Made by a program: the position numbers and the translations under genes
Shown: positions 1 through 13,900 of the stretch, piece after piece
Numbering within the stretch: the first letter of the stretch is position 1
Layout of the letters: the number at the start of each line of letters is the position of its first letter
DNA from: Cryptomeria japonica
Taxonomy: Eukaryota > Streptophyta > Pinopsida > Cupressales > Cupressaceae
Length of the DNA stretch: 64,000 nucleotides
Assembly (NCBI RefSeq): GCF_030272615.1
Contig: NC_081406.1
Coordinates: 144,562,091-144,626,090, forward strand
Direction: 5' to 3'
Notes under the pieces: generated by a model
What the model was told of the DNA's origin: nothing
Database searches by the model: none
The model's input: only the letters and a program-made list of their open reading frames with translations

Positions 1-129
1 ACAAGTGTCCTTGTTTTAGTGTGCATTCCTGTGGCCTGTTTTAGGGATCATTTAAGCCAAGTCCTGGCCTCTGCCTTCGCTATTTTGCCAATTTCTACAT
101 CATTGTCTATTCTTTGTTGCTGATACCAT

Positions 130-290
130 GCTGTCTGAGTTTTGGGTACTTCCTACATTACTGGTCAGCAGCCTGTAGCCCAGGTTTGGATCCTGATCCA
201 GTCCACTTACAGGTCCATCCCAAGTGAACCTAGAGCGAATTTGGCAGGGTACCCATACCCAGCTGACAGATTCAGGATTTTTAAAATATT
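130..290 (+). repeat. Dispersed repeat copy 1 (pair with 26120-26290)
   Basis: Shares with 26120-26290 the order CCTGTAG..., a GGTT-GATCC box, CAGTCC, AGGTCCATC, GTGAACCT, AATTTGG, CCCAGCTGA and TTCAG at the same spacing. The class is uncertain. It could be a terminal segment of a hAT-like element or a SINE-like unit, since the second copy has a GGTTCGAATCC box and a poly(A)-like end. Confidence 0.55.
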
Positions 291-559
291 TTTTGGATTT
301 TTTTAACTTTTATTTTGCACCAAACTTTATCATTGAACAATGCCAAAATGGTAGTGATGAAGATAGATATTAAATGCCATTTGATAGTTCAAAATTTCAA
401 TATAATGTCATATGCCATATAATATATATCAGCTACCCTTCAAAATGGCAAAATGAGAAAAGAGAGAGTGAAGAGAGCAATGTGAAATGACACTTTTAGG
501 GGCGTTTTAGGGTTTTTGGATGCAAAAAAAAGTTTTAAAATGTCTTTTCTGTTACTTTT

Positions 560-710
560 CGGTGCTCAATGCCTTTGGGTACCCCACGGTTATGCCTGGG
601 TACACCAGGGCATGCATCCTGGGCGCACCTAGGTGTACCCCCAGGCAAACCCGTACCTGGATGCACCCAGTATGGGTGCAGGGTGCGTTCTTGGTGTACC
701 TGGTAACATA
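560..710. repeat. GC-rich cluster of GTACC/GGTAC-type motifs
   Basis: A 150-bp patch in AT-rich DNA, rich in gggtac, ggtacc, gtaccc and ggtgta words in both orientations. It resembles the motif clusters seen near hAT relics elsewhere in this window. No transposase is visible next to it. Confidence 0.4.
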
Positions 711-1887
711 GCTTTTTTTATCAAATCCTCCATTTCTGAATTGCTTTTACCTCCCAAACAAATCAAATTTATTAAATAGTCAAGGCCCACTTTTGGCTGG
801 AATCTCATCTACTGAGGCTGAATGGTGCTCCTGTATTGCATACATCTTGTAGGTTGTTTTCATATAGCTAATGTTATGTATTCTTGAAATTTTGGGCTTT
901 CATTTTTCTTGGAAAAGCAACAAGTAATTTATTTCATTGTATTTCTTCTTTTCAGTTCTGGATAAAGATTTAGGCCCCTCCTATTTGTATTCTCAGTGCA
1001 ACTAAACTATTGTGGTCATGAATAGGCATGACATTATCAAAATTAGTGTTTTCATAATCACCTTGTTACCTTGAAGATATTGGCCCCTATCAGTGGTTAC
1101 TATTTACGATAATACCCCTACCAAACTGTTCCTTTTTGTGTTATAGATTAACATTTAGACAAGGCAGAATCTGACTACAGGTTGCTGAGCATGCAGGAAG
1201 TGTCTTCATTAGTGCAATTCAAGCATTGTAATTAGTGTGATTCATTAACTTCTAAACATGGACAATAATTTCAAAATTTGACAGATTAATGATTACTGTA
1301 ATTGAGAAAATATATTATTTTACCAGCTCCCTTGATCAAATATTCTCAGAAACAAACAGGAATTACAAGTAATAATGAGCAATTGAGAATTCGTTTCATG
1401 TAGTTAACAGACTAAGGCCTACTTGAGATGAATTCTTAATGCAATATTCTAGTGCCTAACCAGCTCAAGGAAAAAACACAGCTTACACAAATAGATAAAA
1501 GTAGCTCGCGTCCCCATCATAACTCAAATGCAACATTAGGATGAGAATGGATTTTCAGTTGCACCAAAAGTTAAAAATTAAAATTATAGTTGAACAGATA
1601 TGACAGAATATAATGTGGAAGCTGTATTTCAAGCCAATCTGTATAAATAGTCATTTCAGACGGGTATGACAAACGTCAAAACAGGCAGTGGTAAGGATTT
1701 AAATGGTGTTTTCACTAATATGCAATCACTCGATCACTTCACCTCACATTAAAAATCAGTACACATCCAGACTCCATAATGCATCCCAAACAAAAACAAC
1801 CTTATAGCCCATTTGTTGGATATTATACAACAGTTGCCTATTACTGAACTACAGTATGACAAGAACCACGGCAACAAGATGACTTAC

Positions 1888-1947
1888 AGCCATGTCTCCC
1901 AGTGACTTGCTACATATTGGGCATGTATAGTGACTACAAGTGTAAGC
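1888..1947 (-). CDS. BTS: BTS exon 12 (last RING cysteines)
   Basis: 60 nt, 20 codons, phase 0. It encodes [20 protein letters not shown], ending exactly at the family's next junction (a VYFG-type continuation is expected). A strong gtaagt donor follows at 1887. C1189 and C1192 complete the RING. Confidence 0.92.
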
Positions 1948-4900
1948 CTGCATTTATTTCAAATCACATAATAAATTAGTCCTTCAATCTAGTTTAGTAG
2001 TTTTATATCAGTTAGCATAAAAAAACGTGCACATACCTGAAAACAAGCCGAATGCATAAAGTGGCCACAGGGAAGGGCTTTAACTGGAGCACTGGAAGTG
2101 AAAAGAAAATCATGACATATTGGGCAATTTGACTCCAGACCTTTTTCCCGACATCTGTGCACAGCTAGGGTCTTTGACATGCAAGCATTGCAAGTCATGC
2201 AATGAAAGAAATCAATCCCAAGTCCTTTCCCCACACGACATAAATTGCAAAATGGGCAATGGTATATTTCCCTGTCATGTACATAAAAGGAGACAATAGA
2301 CTCATTCAGAGATAGAAATGAAAAAATGCTTTAAAACATATCCTCCACAAACATAAATACAAATTCTTTCATCTATTGATACTTTGCTTGAACATGCTCT
2401 TATTAATCTATTTCAGTTTCTATGGAAATTAATATAATTGATACTTCCTGTTCTCCACAAACATGGATAGAACTCCTACTTTCTGTTTTTTTAACAAGGT
2501 CCTATTTATCTGTTTCAATAATCTATGAAAATTAATATGATTTCTTTTTTTATTCAGGCACATATGCCTAGGCCTGATGCCCCAAGAAAGAAAAAAAAAT
2601 TTAATGCACATATGTCCTCTACGCTTTGTAGTTCATCTTAACAACTATAGTCTGTTTTCAAATATTCAAGGGATTGGACTCGTGGAAAATCTCTTCCAAA
2701 CTCTTCTATTCTCAGTTTAAACTAGTATTTTAAAGTTCCATTGGTCAATTCATTCAAAAAGATCAAGAAATTTTCTTTATATCTGCAACAGCTTGGACTT
2801 TTCTTGAAGACTTCATATGCACTCTCCAATTTGTATTTTAAAACCAGTAGATTGAAGTTATATTGATAACTTAATTTTGACCGCATGCAGACATTTCTCC
2901 GACGCTGCTAGGGGCCTTACAATCAAACAGGAAACAAATCTTGGGGAGGCTAAAGAATCTCCAAGATATCCAAGGAATGGAGGTTGAAATTAGGCAGCAG
3001 GTCCCCTCAAAAAATTATAGAAATCAAAGATCAATCATTAAGACAAACAAGAATGCAAATGGTCAAGATGTTTCATTCAAAAAAGTAATGTGAACTTAGT
3101 CAATAAAAATTCAATGGTACCAGAGTCCAATAACACCAAACAGTACACTGTATTATAACAAAACTGATAAAATACAAGGACTTGCAAAAGTATGTGAAAA
3201 AAATGTATATTAACTTATATGCTTCACAATGTCTCAGACCAATAGAGCTGTTAACATCAATTGAATTTATAATGATATCAAGTCAAATATGTGGAGTTTA
3301 TTCACAGGAATGTTAAGCTATGCAGCCACCCATACACACCACAGTGATAAATTGCTGTTAGAAACAAATTGGTCCATATCATCACAATCTCATAGTTAGG
3401 TTAGTGAATTTGTTTACAGTGATAAATTGCTTTTAGAAACAAATTGGTCCAGATCATCACAATCTCATAGTAGGTTAGTGAATTTGTTTTGGTACAAGTA
3501 TTTTTTATGTGTACATGATACGACCCCAATGCAAATTGATCATCAAGTGAAGTTATTTTTCATATTCTCTGTTCGGTGTTCTGTCATTGGGTTTCTGTCC
3601 AAACTAAATAAGAAATAGCCTATAGAATAGGTGAATAAAAACTCTATTTTCTAGTAGTGCTGCAAAAGTACATGTGGGAAAAGGGAATGATCTACAATAA
3701 AAAAATTCTTAGTTAATGATTTTAATTTGCATTTGTAAAAGATCAATCACAGTTTTTACAGTGCTTATTAGTTACTTCTTCGATAACTAGAGGTTTTTCA
3801 TATTAAATTACCCTGAACATAGCTCAAAAAATTTGCAAAGGAAGATGATAACTGATGTATAAGGGAGGTGTTTGACTTTCCTCTTCATGGAAGAGTTGAA
3901 AGAGCCTCTCAAAGGCTTAGTTAAACCGCTTGAATAGGATTCATTGTAGACAAACATCAATAGGGACTTTGACATTGGAACCATCTAACTGCCTTATCTC
4001 CACTTTCTCTAAATCATTAACATTTGGCAGCTACTATACCTAGTAAATCCTTCCCAACAGTCAACCACTAGAGATGTAAATGCAGGAACACCGCAACAGC
4101 AATAGAGGACTCCACATGAACCTCTTTTGCATAGATTGTCGGTTACACTCTCTCGACCTGCAAATCACCAGGAGATGGCACACACCTTTAGGAGTCAGCG
4201 GCTAGATGACATGACCCACAATGAGATGCATGGGAAGCAGCATGCTTCAATTGCATCAAGCTTTGGAATCTACCATACTTTAAGGTTATAAGTACACCTA
4301 ATTGAGGTGTACTCCAATGACAAGGGAGAGTCTAAGTCATACACAAAGGCAAAAAGTGTATGGAGGAAGATCAGATATTACTTGTAGGTCTTCTGTCATG
4401 AAAGAAAGTCAACTTACATTTTAGATCACCTAGCATTGTCTTGCTTGAGGGCAAGAAAATTCAGGGGAGGATTTGTGATGTGTAAACATCTAGCATTATC
4501 CACACCTCGTCGTTTTTGGTTTTAACCTATCATAACCATTTATTAAATAAAAACTCATTATCTATTTAATTAATTAATTAATCCTTTGCCTTAATCTCTC
4601 ACCCTTTATTAAATAAATTTACATTTATTTTATTAACTTTAACCTCACCCCCCAACTTCTCCAAATAAATCAATTAATTTATACCTAATTGATTTAGGCT
4701 AATTAATCACCATTGACATTTCCTCCAATATTTAATTCCTCAATATCCCCCAGTTCATCAACTTTTAATCCCATCCATTAATCAGCTTACAGGGATTAAA
4801 ATCTAATGTCCAAATTTCCTTTAATGCTCCCACATGTGTGAGCATGCCACCTCAACTCACTCCCTTGCTCACACATGCGTGAGCATTAAGGCATATAATT

Positions 4901-7900
4901 TTGAAACAAGAAAACCCACGGACGCGTCCCTGGCCTGAAGAACCCCGTCCCAGTCCCAGGAACGTTTCCCCCCGTCCCCCAATTGCCAAGAAATTAGAGG
5001 CGATGTCCCCGAAACGGGGGGACGTCTGCCCTAGCTGTGGGGGACGTCCTTACGTCCCAGGGACGGCTGGGGATGGCTGGGACATCCCCAATCCGTCCTG
5101 GGGACGGCGAGACATCCCCCACATCTAAGACTATTAAAAAATATTAAAAAGCTATAAAATGTAGAATTTTCCAAAAAAAAATTTAATTTTCTAATATGGG
5201 TCCCTATTAATTCAAATTGTTATTAGAAAAAATTAAAAGGCAGCATTAATTAAATTTGAAATTTATTAAAATTTAATTCATATCAAACGTTTAAAACTAA
5301 TTCATATTATAAATATGAAAATATTAAATTGTTACATTAATTGGTAAACATTTAAAAATTTAAAATTAATAAATAATAAATTATAAATAGGAAATCAAAA
5401 TAATAAAATATTAATTCATTAGTACTACTTTGATTTTCATATTGTAATTAACAATGAAACTATATGGCAGCAGTGTAGCCTTTGGGCATTTTGACATTTT
5501 GTATGTTATTTCTTTAATATCTATTATGATATGCATATTGACAATGTGAATGAATTGAAATTCTGAATTATGAATGCATAATTGCATGTCGAGTATTGAC
5601 AATGTTGTATGTTCAGAATTTACATTCTAAAATGTTTTCATAGTATCATAAACATGCTATATCCATGTTTTCATATGAATATAATGTATATATGCATGCT
5701 TTATCCATGTTTTCATATGAACATTTAGAATTTTCCTATATATTTTAAATTTTCCCTATATTTTATATAGCCATCCCCTTTGCCGTCCCCAAATTTGGTC
5801 CCTGCCCGGAAACTCGGGGTAACATAGGTTTGAAATCCTCCAAAGCCTCCACCTCATCCTTGTCCTTTACGTTCTAGACCCATTATCTTACATGTAAGCA
5901 TGACCTTCTCACATGTGTGGCCTCCTTATCTCTTACACATCATAAGAGCTCACACATGTGTGAGCACACCTACTCTTACACCTCATGGAACATTTGTCCA
6001 TGGCTGCAAATGCATATTCATGCATTCATTTTAATGTTCATTGTCCATTTTTCATTTTGTCATCAAGATTCAACATCAATATTTTTATTTTTGTTTTTAT
6101 TTTTGTTTTCAAATTTGTTAAACCATACTAAAACTATGCACTTATAGAATTTATATTGTTTATTGCAATGTCACAATGAGCTCTCATGATATGAGCGAGG
6201 ATAAGGTAGATATTCATTCTCATAGTGAAACTGAATCAGAATATGAACCTAAGGCTAATGGGGGTGATCATGGGGCTGATCGTGAAGCCCAAACTAATTC
6301 CATGGCAAGTGCACAACTCCACATTACTGGCAAATTATGCTAACGGTCCTTTTGATCGTAAATCTCCTCTCAAACAGTTTGCAACAAAATTACCAGGCAT
6401 GCTTGAGATAGGCAGTGGCACAAGGAAGTGAAAATGCAACTTTTATAGTCTAATATGGTATGGCAGCATAACTAGAGTTAATGCACACCTCCTTTTCATT
6501 CGAGGAAAAGGTGTGGAATTATGTTCTTTTTTGGAAAAGGGGCAAACCTCAAATATAGTGTATGAGTGCATTGATTCTATGCTTGACCAAACGAAGGCTG
6601 TTGTGAGAGTGAAGGACCCCACTTTAGCATTTGCAATGAGCACATTCAGCCAATCATTCATCGGTGATGGGAGAGGCTCAGCACTCCCTTGCATATGGCT
6701 GCCTATTTATTGAATCCTACATGGTACAAGACTAAGCCTGGTAGACTTACATTGATGCAAGATGCTTAGGTGGAGGCAGGGTTCTTGAGGTGCAAGATGT
6801 ATGATCCTTTGGATGTCAACATGATTCGCATTAAATGCACCAAATTTGCCATTATTTGGGGTTATTCTAAGGCGGCCAAGATGGATATGGCAACTATGGC
6901 ACAGGAGGACCCAATTTTGTCGTGAAACTGCCATGGACTAGAATATTTGACTACCACTCTAGCCATTGGATTGCTATTTGAGGTCTCTAGTTCTTCATCT
7001 GCTGAGAGGAACTGGTCTACCTATAGCTTCATCCACTCTCTTAAGAGAAGCTTGTGGCTGTACATAGTGCTTTGTGTCTCATTGATCGCAAGACACTTGT
7101 GTACAAAGAGAGTCCAGCAACACAATGGAATGTAGAGCCAAAGGAGGCAACACAAATTGGCGAGGATGCTAAGACTTCAATGCAAGGCTGGTTGGTGTGT
7201 GTTTGGCGGAGCTTGACCATGAGGAGTCCAGTAGTTATAGTGATGAGGAGTTTGGGGATGATTAGAGGCCAACCTTCACTACATTTTGACGTTTTGTACT
7301 TATTTTGATATCATGCTACTCATTGTAATCATCTTTATGATATTTTCGATATAATAAAAACCTCCAATTTGACATTTTCATTTGTCAAATTTTATTTAGT
7401 ATTCAAGTAGTTAAAATGAAAATCTTAAATCTTAGTATTTAGTATGAAAATCTTAAATCTTTGTCATATTTTATTTAGTATTCAATATCAAGTATTTAAA
7501 ATGAAAATCTTAAATCTTAAATCTTAGCATTTAGTTTCACAATTTAGTATTTGCAATTTTGCTATTTACTAATTTGCAAAAGTTAATTTTATTTAGTATT
7601 CAATTTCAAGTATTTAAAATGAAATTCTTGAATCTTAAATCTTTGTATTTAGTTTCACTATTTAGTATTTGCAATTTTTCTATTTTACTAATTTGCCAAA
7701 GTTTCATTTGAAATGTAGTTCTTATACATCTTTTCATAACTAGTTTTCAAGTACTATATGTATATATACATATTCATAGTCAAAGCCACAATCAAAACCC
7801 CCACAAGGGTGCACTACCCCTTGACCCCAAACCTCCACCCACCATTCTTATTGTTTATGCAATCATTTCCATGTTTTTCATGTTCATTAGTTTAAAATTT

Positions 7901-10900
7901 TAAACTTCACTTAGTATGCCAAAGTTTCATTTGAAATTCTTACACTTATTCTTGGTTTGCACTTTGCTCCCAAAGTTCCAAAACTCTGCCCTCCATATGT
8001 TCAAATTTCAAATTTTTAATGCAATCATTTCATGTTTTTAATCTTTATTAGTGTAAACTTTACATAGTGTGGCAAAGTTTCATTTACAGTTCTTATAATT
8101 ATTCCTTACTAATCTTTTTTATAACTAATTTTTCAAGTACTGTATGTATTTGCGCAACCAATTATATTGAGAATAATAGGGCTGATCAAGCTGAGCTGAG
8201 CAATGAAGGAGAATGAGAACTTTTAGTCTAGAGGAATCTATTGTTTGGCAATGAAACAGATAACCGCTGAGAATACAATTTCGGGTCTTTATTCAAACAA
8301 ATATCTGTTCTTCCTCGCCTTCTGTTAAAATTTTATGGCTAAAGATTGTATAATGTACAATCCAGCTGAACTAAAAGATATTGATTAAATTTACATTTCA
8401 GTAATTGCAGTTGATAAGTTTGTATCTGTGGCCCTCACATCTTTTTCGCTTATGATATTTTCCCTTTCTCTGCTTTCAAATGTATTAGAGGTGGATGCTG
8501 TTGTATCATTCACTAGTTCACTAATATAGGTTGAATTGTCCACTACAAAAATTACTAACTTTGGAATACTTTGGTACTTCTTAGCTTCCATGTTAGACAC
8601 CAATAGCTATAGCCTTCCTATATCCAACATTGATTCTTTCATGTTTTTCATCTACATAGTTATTATCTCATGCTTTTCAATAAACAAAACCACGTGCATG
8701 TAAATATAACAACATTACTATCCTTCCAATCTAAAAAAGTGACACTGGTAGTTCTAATGTAGAAAAGATAAATGATAAACACAAATTGCACCACAATATG
8801 CTTAAAAACAAAGGCAAAGCTCCTGGACAACAAAGAGAAGGTTACAACTTTACAAATACCATATTGTGTCATAGGGCCACATTCTCCAATTCACCACAAA
8901 ACACAATTATGATCAGAACAAAGACCTTAGAAAAACAGAAAATAAGCATCACCTTTCATCATCAAAGAACTTGCAAATGTTGCAGAAATACTTTGCCATA
9001 GAGAATCCTTCACAGGTAGGTGTTATACAACTTGATGCAACAGGTTGGATTTGTAGGCATTTCATGCACATCATCTCTGTTGTTGCTCGCCTACAAAAAA
9101 TTTCTATAAGGAACAACGAAGCCAAACAAAACAAGAAACAAACACATATACAAAACAAACCATATAACATTTGAATACAAGCCCACTGAAATACTAACCT
9201 GTCCATTGAATGGTCACTGACTTTGTCATGACAGAACCTACATGTAAAAAGTTGGTCACAACAAGCAGCCCGCAACTTGCAGTTCCGTTTGTAATGCTCA
9301 CATCCAAAATCTTTCTGATCTGGATCTCGATATGATGGACAGTGCCCAAGGATATCTTCATCCCCAGAGTGACCTGCTCCTGACTGGGGCAACTTCTGCT
9401 GGGCAGCTATCCACCGACTAAATGCATCCACACAAAAGTGAAGCCACATACAATAAGATACAAATAAGAGACCAAGAAAACACAGGGAGTGAAACAAGCA
9501 AAACCAACCTTGTCATGAGGTTCTGAATAAGATATGCTTTTTGGCGTGGATCCAGAGAAGCATCACTTGACACCTTCCTTATCGCAGATTCAAGCTCATT
9601 CTGATTCATTCTAAAAATGTCCTTCCACCCAGGCTTGAACTTCTGGGTTCCTTTCTCAAAACATTCATGGATAGTTTGCCCTGTACCCATACAATGCATT
9701 AATAAGAAGAAGAAACAATATTATAACTTGAAGCTTTACATTTATAAGTTTCATAAATTGACTAAGCATAATGAACTTAATATGTAGAAAATTTTAAAAT
9801 GATGAATTTCCTCTAAGAATTATTTCTGATTTATTTAGCGTCTAAAAGTTAGATCAGATGTGACACTCTAGAGAAGTTACCAACTGCATTATGCAATGAA
9901 TCAGATACCTGAAGGTGGTTGAGGTTGTTCCTCTAAGGAAAGCGTTTCCTGAGAAGATGGTGATTCTTTCCACCAAGCACTAAGCCATTCATCAAACATT
10001 GTATTTTTAGTTGCCTGCCGCCATGTATCCATCATCGTGTTCTGTTCTTCTTGGGTGAGAACGCTTGTCACCCATGGCAGCATTGACTGCAGCACTTCTG
10101 CACCAGTGGTCCCTATTATGCGTCCTACAATCTTGTCCTGTTCTTCTACAGTAAAATGACTGTCAAACAATGGCCATAATTCCAACTCTTCTCGGAACAC
10201 ATGTTGATCTAATGCAACTCGTATTGATTTGCACATGCGTTGAAGCTTTGCAGCCAGATCTTGATGCTTCTGTATCCAATCCCCAGGTTGATAGCGATGC
10301 AAACACGTCTCTTTCCCACCAACATTTGAAAGATTGTCATTCCCTGTCAAATCATCATGCAACTGTGAGAGTTCTGAAAGGACACAAGAAATATCATCAA
10401 AAAGTTGCTCCTCTTGCTTGTGGTCAATAGTATATGAATGGCTAACATTATGAAGAGACTCTTTGGCCTCTAAGGCTGGAAAGACAATCTCATCTTCTGC
10501 ATTACTATGAGCACGATAAAGCCCCCACAGCAGACGGAAGCGTCCACAGAAGTGTCGAAGAAATGTCTCATCGCAATCTGTAAGCTTTGCTGACTCAACA
10601 TCCAAATATTCAAGATCTTTTCGAATGGCCTTGTGAAACTGAAATATATGATCAATCGGCTTGGGTGCTTGACCCATGTCATATGAGCCAATATCAGTTC
10701 CAAAACCAAACAAACTCGAACTTAGGGAGGGAGTAACTGGAGAATTGAAGGAAAGGGCACGTAAGTTCCTTCCTGAAGAAATCGTTCCTACTCCTAGGTT
10801 GTTACTAGTTACTCCCAGACCAGGAACACAGCAAGGCTGCCTTGCATGTGAGGTTACTGATAAACATGTAGCATCTTCCAAGGTGCTTTGATCAGAAATA

Positions 10901-13900
10901 TCATCCTCTCTCTCTGTTCTTCCATAATGAGGCCGTTTGAGTGGCCTTTCAGAAATCTCTGTGGAATGATCACCTCTATTATCTGACACAATGCAACAAA
11001 TACCACAGTTTTCGTTTGTGCCTAACCCCATTTCACTAATCCTTTTAACATGGCAATCATTTGAACAATTTGAAGATATACACTGGAATCTCCCTGATCT
11101 AGACATATTTTGTGGGCGTCCTTTACATGCCCAGCCAGAAAACAATGTGACTAGGGCCATATCAGAAGCAGGAGCTGCATCATAAAACATCATAAAAAGC
11201 AACACCCTTCAGATACATCAATAAACTGATATTTGTTAATAAATCAATATAGAAAATATCAAACAGATTTGTCATTAGATTCAACTCCGGACCAAATTAA
11301 TGTGTCAATTGTTACAGAGAAGAAAATCTCATCATCTGAAGAACTTCGTATAGTTATATCCAATTTCAAGTAAGAAATGGAATTCTGCACTCATATTTTG
11401 ATTGCTCATTAAAACATAATAGTTTATCACTAATTAACAACAATCAAATGATATTGAAAAAATTCTATCCACTATATTACACAAAAGTGACAATACACCC
11501 TAAGCCTGCCATATAAAGAATGATATTCTAATCATATGTGCTTTCCAAAATCAATTGATTCCACACCATGCCCAGGAAATCTTATTTTTGATATGGAAAA
11601 ATATGATGCAACTTCCAATAACAAACCTGCTAGACGTATATTCTGAAGCATATTTTTTGCCTCCTCTTCCTGTAACATTCCCACAATCCATGGTAGGACA
11701 CGTTCTAACGATTTCAGAGGCATTACTCGTAAACTTTGGTATAAAAGAACACGTTGCTCTGTCACACTACAGTGCTCGCGTGCAAGAGGAATAACCTATA
11801 TAAGATGACAATAATAATTAAAATTTAAAACTCATAACTCTAGCCAGTGATTGACAGATCCAGAATAACAGAAACTATGCAGCTCTTACAAGATGCAAAG
11901 AAACTAAAACACACCTCATGCTCCTCACTAAGAAAATGCTGCTCAATGGTTTCTAATATTTGGTCAGCCCGTGCACAAAGCTTCTCATGAAATTCTGATG
12001 TACTTGAGCTGGCTCCAGCATTTTGAATGCTTTCTATAAGTTGACGCAAATCATCGAATTGACTTTCTTCTTTGGCATGCTCATACGCAAAGGACATGCC
12101 CCTTTTAACCTTCTGATCAACAGCTGGAAATATAATCTTGTCCTCTGCAACACTGAAAACAAGAGGCCACCCTCATTGATAAGCTAAAAGGATATACAGA
12201 ACAAAAGGAATTGTCAGAATAAGTAGCAAGCACTTTTTAATATCCAGTACAAGTTTTCTGTCTTCAAATAAAAGATAATCTCTCTACACAAAATACCGAG
12301 CTACAAACAATATACCTATGAAAGATACAAATTTCTGCAAGTAACTCTAAACGACCATTAAAAGAGGACAAATTTGAAAAATCTCCTGAAAGTTGTATTT
12401 TGTGTGCTTCCTCTGCAAGTTCTTTCAGTTCCTTTCTGATAGCATTGTGCCAATGTAATATCTCATCAATTGGAAATTTACCCAGCCCATCAGCATTCTT
12501 ATCCACATGATTATTTGTAACTGAATGTGACTTTTTGCATTTAATCTTACAGCATTCCCTTACACTGGAACATTGTCCAATTTGATTTTCTGTTGCGGTA
12601 ACTTCAGAAGACAACATTCCTTCTGAAATAGACGACATTGTTTTACTCTCATCTCTAGATACTTCTTCTACATCAACCAGCAAGCTCTTTTCTTTCAGCC
12701 AGGTGAACACAACCTTCATCAATAAAAGAGAAGCATGTCAGGAAAATGACTTCGATTAGACAACCTGAGAGTAACAATTGACAAAGGAGTTGCAATATAT
12801 ATGTTTATCATGGTTACCTGTTGAAGAAGCTTTTCCTCAGGAACAATTTTTCTCATACACTTAATCATGTCCTGTCGTTCATCAGAGGAAAGATAGGAAG
12901 TAAGCCATGGAAGAAACTCTTCCATCAGGTTCACAGGGATGCTGCACATGAACTGCCACACTAGTGCAGCCTGCTCCTCAAAGGAAAATTGTTGTATAAG
13001 CAGTGGGAAAACCTGCATCCAGTCAAACATATGACTGAGTTTACAAAAAACTAACTCTACATGCAGAGACGAGATAGAACTGAGATTCTGAACACTTGAA
13101 TGGTGACATGTCTACATACAAATAGGCAGTGCCTGACAAAGGCAAACAGATGCCCACTTCTGAGAGTAAGTTCAAGTCACTGGAAAATCCACATGGATTC
13201 AAACTATAATTTGTTTGGCAGTCTACTCTCATACTAATAGCAAAAATTAACCTTTCCAACCAGTAAATATCCCTCACACTTGGACACTAGTTAAGTAGAA
13301 TTCAATTAATTCTAATGCAAAACAAATCCACTGTCATAAGTTTCATTTACTTGCCATTACAGATGAGCAATACTCAAGATGTTTTCCAAGAGGAGGCACC
13401 CCAAAAAATAAAAGTCCCCCCAAGAGGGAGCCCAGCTAGCGAAGAAAGAATGAAACTATAATAATGCCTATGAGTGACCAGAGGAGAATGGAACTTTAGA
13501 GTACATCATATTACTGTAGAAAAGTACTCGGCTAAAAAGAACCCTAAGAGCTAAAAAACTAACTAAGAAAATAAACTCTTTAAGACATTTTAAAAATAAT
13601 TAAAGACTGTAAATCAGAAGCAGGTGAACACCAACCATGTTATTACAAAATGCAACTAACCATGTGAACATGGACTGCAAGGGAAACAGGGAGCAGAAGA
13701 TGGCCGATGCAGGAGACTTCTCAGAAAAGACACCTTTGAAGAACACAAAGTACTGATCTCACTGCAAGTTGAAGAATACAATAATACTCTAAGGCCAAAC
13801 AAGAGAAATCCAGCTTAAGAAAAGGCTCAATCGTAAATAGGGAAGCCTACAACCATTGTGGAGTTGTTTGTAATTTTCAAACATATTTTGTCCTGTCCCC

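Larger units (their letters stand above)
1..1887 (-). other. BTS intron 12 (partial), no coding exon seen
   Basis: Follows the gtaagt donor of exon 12. I looked on the minus strand for the expected final exon (VYFG..., HWLYHKC-type zinc ribbon) and found nothing like it, so it should lie left of the window. The stretch is AT-rich, with a GC-richer patch at 560-710 described separately. Confidence 0.6.
2272..8952 (-). other. BTS intron 10 (6,681 bp)
   Basis: Bounded by a gtgatg donor (exon 10 side) and an acag acceptor (exon 11 side). Between 2300 and 4450 I see only AT-rich sequence with a 75-bp tandem duplication. The middle holds an LTR-like start, a GC-rich cluster and a hAT relic. From 7300 to 8950 it is AT-rich with imperfect repeats and no gene. 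Confidence 0.8.

Noticed and set aside
8949-9497. 182-codon continuous frame across exons 9 and 10
   Set aside because: The text between the two zinc-finger parts (hydrophobic, Cys/Phe-rich) is the 108-bp intron 9. Splicing restores the family sequence.
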